From: Canibacter zhoujuaniae
GTDB taxonomy: Bacteria > Actinomycetota > Actinomycetes > Actinomycetales > Microbacteriaceae
NCBI RefSeq assembly: GCF_011752005.1
Contig: NZ_JAAIJZ010000001.1
Location: forward strand, 744,001 to 808,000
DNA length: 64,000 nt
Reading direction: 5' to 3'
The notes below the pieces were generated by a model. The model saw only the letters and a program-made list of their open reading frames with translations. It did no database searches and had not been told where the DNA came from. How positions within the stretch are numbered: position 1 is the first letter of the stretch; the number at the start of each line of letters is the position of its first letter. A program made the position numbers and the translations under genes. Positions 59,816 through 64,000 of the stretch are shown here, piece after piece.

Positions 59816-61357
59816 CTACTCAGAGACCTTAGTATCGGTCAACCACCGCAGCGGGATTTCGATGAGCACCTCTGCCCCGCTGTTTTCCTGGTTGCGCCAC
59901 AGGATACTTCCGGCGAGCTCACCCTCAATCAGGGTGCGCACAATTGAAGTGCCGAGCCCGTTACCGACACCGTTATCCGGAAGTCCAATCCCGTCATCAC
60001 TCACTCGCACACGCATATTATTCTCATAGCGGCTGGTTTCGATGCGCACTGTGCCCGGGCGGTCGGCAAGTCCGTGCTCAACAGCGTTGGTCACCACCTC
60101 GGTGAGCGCGAGCGCGAGTGGCGTCGCATACTCAGACGGGATCTCACCAAATTTGCCCTCTGTCTCTAAAGCAACCTTGGTGTTGTGCATGCTCGCAACT
60201 TCCACCGCAAGGCCGAGCACCCTCTCAAAAACCTGGTCAAAGTTAACGATCTGCGCAACTCCGGATGCAAGAGTGTCGTGCACTACCGCAATTGCCGCAA
60301 CCCGGCGCATAGCCTGACCGAGCACCTGCTTCGCTTCGTCGCTTTCAGCCCGTCTAGACTGCACTCGCAGCAGGGACGCCACGGTCTGCAGATTGTTTTT
60401 TACGCGGTGATGAATTTCGCGAATGGTCGCATCTTTCGTAATCAGTTCCTGCGCCTGCTGTTTAATATCCGTAATGTCACGGGTGAGGATAATTGCACCA
60501 CAGCGTTCCCCACGCACAACAACCGGGATAGAGCGCATAGTAATCGTGCTGTTGCGCGCTTCCAGATCAACACGACTTGCAATTTTTCCGCCGGCGACCA
60601 GCGGAATTGATTCGTTTGTATCCATCGTGCCCGCCACTATATCGGCGACAACATCGGTCAGCACTTCGTCTTCAAGTTCGGTGCGAAAACCGAGGCGAGA
60701 AAAACTGGTTAGGGTGTTTGGGCTGGCAAACTCCACCACGCCGTTGGGGTCGATCCGCATAATTCCGTCGCCGACTCGCGGAGCACCCCGCAAACGTCCT
60801 TTCTGGCTGCCCTGATGCGGGAATAGGCCTTCGCCGATCATCGCCAATAGGTCTGCTGCGCTCTCACGATATGCCTGGCCGGCACGCGATGCAGCCAGCG
60901 TATCACCCGGCGCTGCATGCAGAGTTACCACCGCAAAAGGCCCTATGCGTTTGCCAGTTTGCGGATCCCGCCGACTAACCGGATACGCTCTTAACTGCAT
61001 CGGCGCTTCTTCATACCAGGTCAGTTCTTTAGCCACTACAACGGTGTTGTCACCGATAACCGCGTCAGCAATCTCAGCCCAGTCACGACGCATAAAATCA
61101 CCAACGACATCACGATAGAACATTGTGAAAAGGCCGGTTGGGCGACTGTGCCGGACAGCGAGATACTCACCCTCCCCTGTGGGCACCCACAGCACCGCAT
61201 CGGCAAGCGCAAGGTCAGCAAGCAGCGACCAGTCTATGACTAGGAGCTCAAGCCAATCAATCTCTGGCTTAGTGAGCTGGGTGTATTTCTCAGAGAGTCC
61301 TCGCAGTGATAGCACACTCTCATTAAACCATCGTGAACTGTGTGTTTCTGTCGGCAC
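59816..61357 (-). CDS. pdtaS: PdtaS-type sensor histidine kinase
   Basis: A 513-residue cytosolic kinase. Residues 1-170 are a GAF_PdtaS domain (IDWSLLADLALADAVLWVP and TMFYRDVVGDFMRRDW), 185-300 a PAS domain (GDGIMRIDPNGVVEFAS), and the HisKA_2 dimer helix carries the phosphoacceptor in REIHHRVKNNLQTVASLLR (about 312-318). An HATPase follows with VVTNAVEHGL and DDGIGLP. In mycobacteria PdtaS signals to the RNA-binding regulator PdtaR, whose gene is not in this window. The start is GTG at 61357 without a strong ribosome site. Confidence 0.92.
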   Translation of the reverse strand: MPTETHSSRWFNESVLSLRGLSEKYTQLTKPEIDWLELLVIDWSLLADLALADAVLWVPTGEGEYLAVRHSRPTGLFTMFYRDVVGDFMRRDWAEIADAVIGDNTVVVAKELTWYEEAPMQLRAYPVSRRDPQTGKRIGPFAVVTLHAAPGDTLAASRAGQAYRESAADLLAMIGEGLFPHQGSQKGRLRGAPRVGDGIMRIDPNGVVEFASPNTLTSFSRLGFRTELEDEVLTDVVADIVAGTMDTNESIPLVAGGKIASRVDLEARNSTITMRSIPVVVRGERCGAIILTRDITDIKQQAQELITKDATIREIHHRVKNNLQTVASLLRVQSRRAESDEAKQVLGQAMRRVAAIAVVHDTLASGVAQIVNFDQVFERVLGLAVEVASMHNTKVALETEGKFGEIPSEYATPLALALTEVVTNAVEHGLADRPGTVRIETSRYENNMRVRVSDDGIGLPDNGVGNGLGTSIVRTLIEGELAGSILWRNQENSGAEVLIEIPLRWLTDTKVSE

Positions 61358-61477
61358 ACGAGGTTAATAAATTTGGGTATTTAGACCTGCGCTTAATTAC
61401 CTGTTGGACTAGCCCTCTGCAGGTCTTATCATGAAATTCCCTAACACTCCCCTTCCCCCTCGTGAAAGCAGAGAACA

Positions 61478-61867
61478 GTGAATGCTACAGCGTTGTTGCA
61501 ATCAACTTTTCCCGAAGATCTCTTCGTCTTGCGGCTGGCACGGTTCGCAATAGAAATCGTGCACATTGGGCGCCCTGTGCAACACATCGCACGATGGGCG
61601 ACACCTGCTGTGCTAGCTCGGCTGCAAGCCCAACAGTGCATCCAAGAATCCCAAAATTATGACTACCTGCCGCGCAAGAAACCACACCCCGTTAAACCGC
61701 ATCTATGCGCCCCAAACGAATTTGGGAGGTTGCGGCGTTTTCAGCACACCCCAGAGATTGAAGACTGTGTCGCTTTAATTCCAACCCGTAACCGCGTTAT
61801 CGCGGTTTCAGTCAGGCTGCGCCGACGTGAAAATCGTTGGTGGGTGACAGATATTGCTGTTCTTTAA
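61478..61867 (+). CDS. Rv3235-family protein
   Basis: A 129-residue protein with the family pattern: an N-terminal helix FAIEIVHIGRPVQHIARWATPAVLARLQAQ, seen in pieces (ARFAIEIVHIGRPVQHIARW), and a C-terminal beta sheet VIAVSVRLRRRENRWWVTDIAVL (two parts). A central basic region (about 60-90) is likely flexible. Rv3235-like proteins are actinobacterial and uncharacterised, commonly near pdtaS/secA. GTG 61478 has only a weak ribosome site. It overlaps the convergent rlmB by 4 bases. Confidence 0.82.
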   Translation: MNATALLQSTFPEDLFVLRLARFAIEIVHIGRPVQHIARWATPAVLARLQAQQCIQESQNYDYLPRKKPHPVKPHLCAPNEFGRLRRFQHTPEIEDCVALIPTRNRVIAVSVRLRRRENRWWVTDIAVL

Positions 61868-62850
61868 GCGGCTTCAGCCCGCAGTTTAGCCACCTCATAG
61901 AAGGCGATGCTCGCCGCAATTCCCGCATTCAGCGACTCAGTTGCCGCCGAGATTGGGATAGACACAATAGCGTCACACTGTTCTGCAACCAGCCTTGACA
62001 GGCCGGCACCCTCTGAACCTACGACAACAGCAAGCGGCCGATCCGCAAGCTCGAGACCGGGCAGCGACACCTCTCCGTCACCATCTAGACCCACAACAAA
62101 GACCCCTGCAGCTTTCAAATCCTTGATAGTGCGGGTGAGGTTGGTGGCCATCGCAACCGGGCAGCGCGCAGCCGCACCGGCAGAGGTTTTCCACGCTGCG
62201 GCGGTAACACCGGCAGAGCGTCGCTGCGGCACAATCACACCGTGACCGCCGAAGGCAGCAACTGAACGAATAACCGCACCCAGGTTACGCGGGTCGGTAA
62301 CCCCGTCAAGCAGCGCCAACAGCGGAGTTTCGCCGCTATCAAACGCGCGCTGCAGTAAATCTGCGGGGTGTTTGTACTCGTAAGGAGCGACCTTCAACAG
62401 CACGCCCTGGTGCACTGTGTCGCGCCCCGCCATACGATCCATCTCGGAGCGCATGATTTCAAGCACCGGAATATCACGACCGTTGGCGATGCCGATAATT
62501 TCACGCATTCGCTCGTCAAACTCTGCACGAGCTGCGACATAGAGCGTGGTGGCTGGCACTTTAGTGCGCATCGCTTCTAACACAGAGTTGCGGCCGGTGA
62601 CAATCTCAGTGTCATTAATAGCCGGGCGTCTTGAACCGGTTTGCTGGGTGCGATTGCGCCGGTTTGCGGCTGCCCGCTCACGCAGTTGCTTTGCTTTGTA
62701 GGCTGGATGATAGACGCGATCCTCCGCTTTCGGAGTTGGCCCTTTACCCTCCAGCGCTGCACGCCTTTGGCCGCCCGATCCGACAGCTTTACCTTTGCTT
62801 TTCTTTCGCACAGAGGCGCCAGCTGGGCGCCCGCGTCTTTTCACGTTCAT
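61864..62850 (-). CDS. rlmB: 23S rRNA (guanosine-2'-O-)-methyltransferase RlmB (TrmH/SpoU family)
   Basis: A 328-residue SPOUT methyltransferase with a basic, disordered N-terminal extension (about 1-80), a substrate-binding domain (IVTGRNSVLEAM), and the knot motifs DPRNLGAVIRSVAAFG, VVVGSEGAGLSRL and SIPISAATESLNAGIAASI. It ribose-methylates 23S rRNA. The ATG at 62850 overlaps the cysS stop (ATGA) and has GGAG 8 bases upstream, so this start is favoured over one five codons earlier. The cysS-rlmB order is conserved in actinobacteria. Confidence 0.94.
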   Translation of the reverse strand: MNVKRRGRPAGASVRKKSKGKAVGSGGQRRAALEGKGPTPKAEDRVYHPAYKAKQLRERAAANRRNRTQQTGSRRPAINDTEIVTGRNSVLEAMRTKVPATTLYVAARAEFDERMREIIGIANGRDIPVLEIMRSEMDRMAGRDTVHQGVLLKVAPYEYKHPADLLQRAFDSGETPLLALLDGVTDPRNLGAVIRSVAAFGGHGVIVPQRRSAGVTAAAWKTSAGAAARCPVAMATNLTRTIKDLKAAGVFVVGLDGDGEVSLPGLELADRPLAVVVGSEGAGLSRLVAEQCDAIVSIPISAATESLNAGIAASIAFYEVAKLRAEAA

Positions 62851-64000
62851 TTTATAAAGCTCCAAACCGCACCTTCGGCGGTGTCTTTCAGCGCGATACC
62901 CGCTGTTGCGAGTCGGTCTCGTATTTCATCACTGGCTGCCCAGTCTTTCGCAGCACGGGCTGCAGCGCGTTTTTCGATTAAATCTGTTACAAGAATATCA
63001 AGCGCTGCTGCAGCTTTGCTGTCTGCGCTAGCAGCCCCCGTCCAATGTGGATGTCGCGGATCAAGATGCAAAACGGCGAGCATCGCAACAAGCTGGTCAG
63101 CAGCAACAGCTGCGAAATTGTGGTTGCCCTTATCTAATTCAGTGTTTAGATTACGCACCACATTATGCACAACAGCCAGTGCTTGCGGCACAGCAAAATC
63201 ATCGTTCATCGCCGCCACAAACTCAGCGGGCATTAGCTCTAGCAGTTTCTCATGTGGTGCCTGCGGCGCGAGAACCCTCGTGCCGAGTTCATTTTCTGCA
63301 CGGTTGAGGGCGGCTGCAATGCGGTCGATAGCTGCCTGCGCCTCCAGCAGTGATTTATCACGATAGTTAAGGGTTGAGCGATAGTGCGCACCGCCTAGAA
63401 AATAGCGCACCACAAGAGCAGACGCTTCTGCCAATAGCGTGCTCGCAAAAAGTGAATTGCCGAGCGACTTTGACATTTTCTGGTCTCCCACGTTCACCAG
63501 ACCGTTGTGCACCCAATACTTTGCGAAACTGTCACCGGCAGCTGCCGACTGAGCCAATTCATTCTCATGGTGCGGGAAACGCAGGTCTCTGCCGCCGCCG
63601 TGAATGTCAAAGGCAGACCCGAGGAAGCGCGTTGACATTGCGGAGCATTCAATATGCCAGCCCGGGCGCCCTCTGCCACCGCGACTGATCTGCCACTTGG
63701 CGTCTTCCGGCTCACCGTCTCTAGCAGCCTTCCAGAGCGCAAAGTCTGTTGGATTGCGCTTACCCGGCGCAGCTTCTTCCGCTGCCGCCATCGCAGCTAG
63801 ATCCTGATTTGTGAGCTCGCCGTATCGTTCCCATTTTGAGGTATCGAAATAGATGCTGCCGTCGGGGGTCTCGTATGCATAACCCAGCTCCCACAGGCGC
63901 GTAATAAGCGCGTCCATGTCACTGATGTGGCCGGTCGCGCGCGGTTCGCATGTCGGTTCAGAAACACCGATTGCTCTGTATGCGGCGCTAAATTCCCGCT
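62847..64000 (-). CDS. cysS: Cysteine-tRNA ligase, C-terminal part (5' end outside window)
   Basis: The frame is open to the window edge; the visible part starts near ATGHISDMDALITRL, so about 90 N-terminal residues with the HIGH motif are missing. The zinc-site region IECSAMSTRFLG (Cys) and FDIHGGGRDLRFPHHENE (His) is complete, as is the KMSKS motif in DQKMSKSLGN. A DALR-type C-terminal helical domain follows. CysRS rather than MshC is favoured by the C-terminal domain and the RlmB neighbour, although MshC is a close homologue in mycothiol producers. Confidence 0.94.
   Translation of the reverse strand, partial: REFSAAYRAIGVSEPTCEPRATGHISDMDALITRLWELGYAYETPDGSIYFDTSKWERYGELTNQDLAAMAAAEEAAPGKRNPTDFALWKAARDGEPEDAKWQISRGGRGRPGWHIECSAMSTRFLGSAFDIHGGGRDLRFPHHENELAQSAAAGDSFAKYWVHNGLVNVGDQKMSKSLGNSLFASTLLAEASALVVRYFLGGAHYRSTLNYRDKSLLEAQAAIDRIAAALNRAENELGTRVLAPQAPHEKLLELMPAEFVAAMNDDFAVPQALAVVHNVVRNLNTELDKGNHNFAAVAADQLVAMLAVLHLDPRHPHWTGAASADSKAAAALDILVTDLIEKRAAARAAKDWAASDEIRDRLATAGIALKDTAEGAVWSFIK

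Overview
The window looks like a core-genome segment of an actinobacterium, most likely a Microbacteriaceae-type member of Micrococcales with unusually moderate GC (roughly mid-50s by eye). The evidence is gene content and order: mycothiol-dependent enzymes (mca, a mycoredoxin-like glutaredoxin), a PdtaS-type histidine kinase, an Rv3235-like protein, DUF4245/DUF4307 proteins, the glpX / fba / xseA-xseB-DUF4245-carbonic anhydrase-fumC neighbourhood, and frequent GTG/TTG starts. Genus-level placement is not possible from sequence alone. No rRNA, tRNA, CRISPR array, transposase or prophage was seen, and no gene-free stretch exceeds 300 bases.

Layout: 1-3.2 kb holds the end of a dienoyl-CoA reductase, ychF and a carbon-nitrogen hydrolase. 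3.2-7.5 kb is a two-armed envelope-stress locus: seven leftward genes (Asp23/Gls24, DUF2273-like, second Asp23-like, DUF6286-like, AmaP-like, CsbD, GlsB-like) diverge from an ECF-type sigma factor and two further Asp23-like genes, closed by a strong hairpin terminator. 7.5-21.9 kb carries an APC permease, rmuC, gluconeogenic/glycolytic glpX and fba, aroD, xseA/xseB, a beta-carbonic anhydrase, fumC, a BCCT transporter and an acyl-CoA-dehydrogenase-fold enzyme. 22-30.4 kb brings together mtnA, a complete BMP-type nucleoside ABC importer, a DUF985 cupin, an MtaD-type deaminase and an SDR, suggesting import and salvage of (methylthio)purine nucleosides.

30.4-46 kb is mixed housekeeping: a Z-isoprenyl diphosphate synthase, hemolysin III, mca, greA, ilvA, an AI-2E-type permease, mycoredoxin, 6-phosphofructokinase, a penicillin-acylase-family hydrolase, a SNF2 helicase, ribF and small membrane proteins. 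46-51.7 kb is the leftward translation/transcription operon nusA-ylxR-infB-rbfA-truB. 51.8-57.9 kb is a compact type VII secretion-like cluster (WXG100-like protein, 1319-residue EccC-like ATPase, a small helical protein and a DUF1023 alpha/beta hydrolase) sitting between proS and nusA, where actinobacteria usually carry rimP; no rimP is visible. 58-64 kb has proS, pdtaS, an Rv3235-like gene, rlmB and the 3' part of cysS.

The points most worth follow-up are the secretion cluster with the missing rimP, the nucleoside/methylthioribose salvage island, the apparent ATT start of the sigma factor, and a terminator hairpin downstream of proS whose stem is two perfect inverted DnaA boxes.
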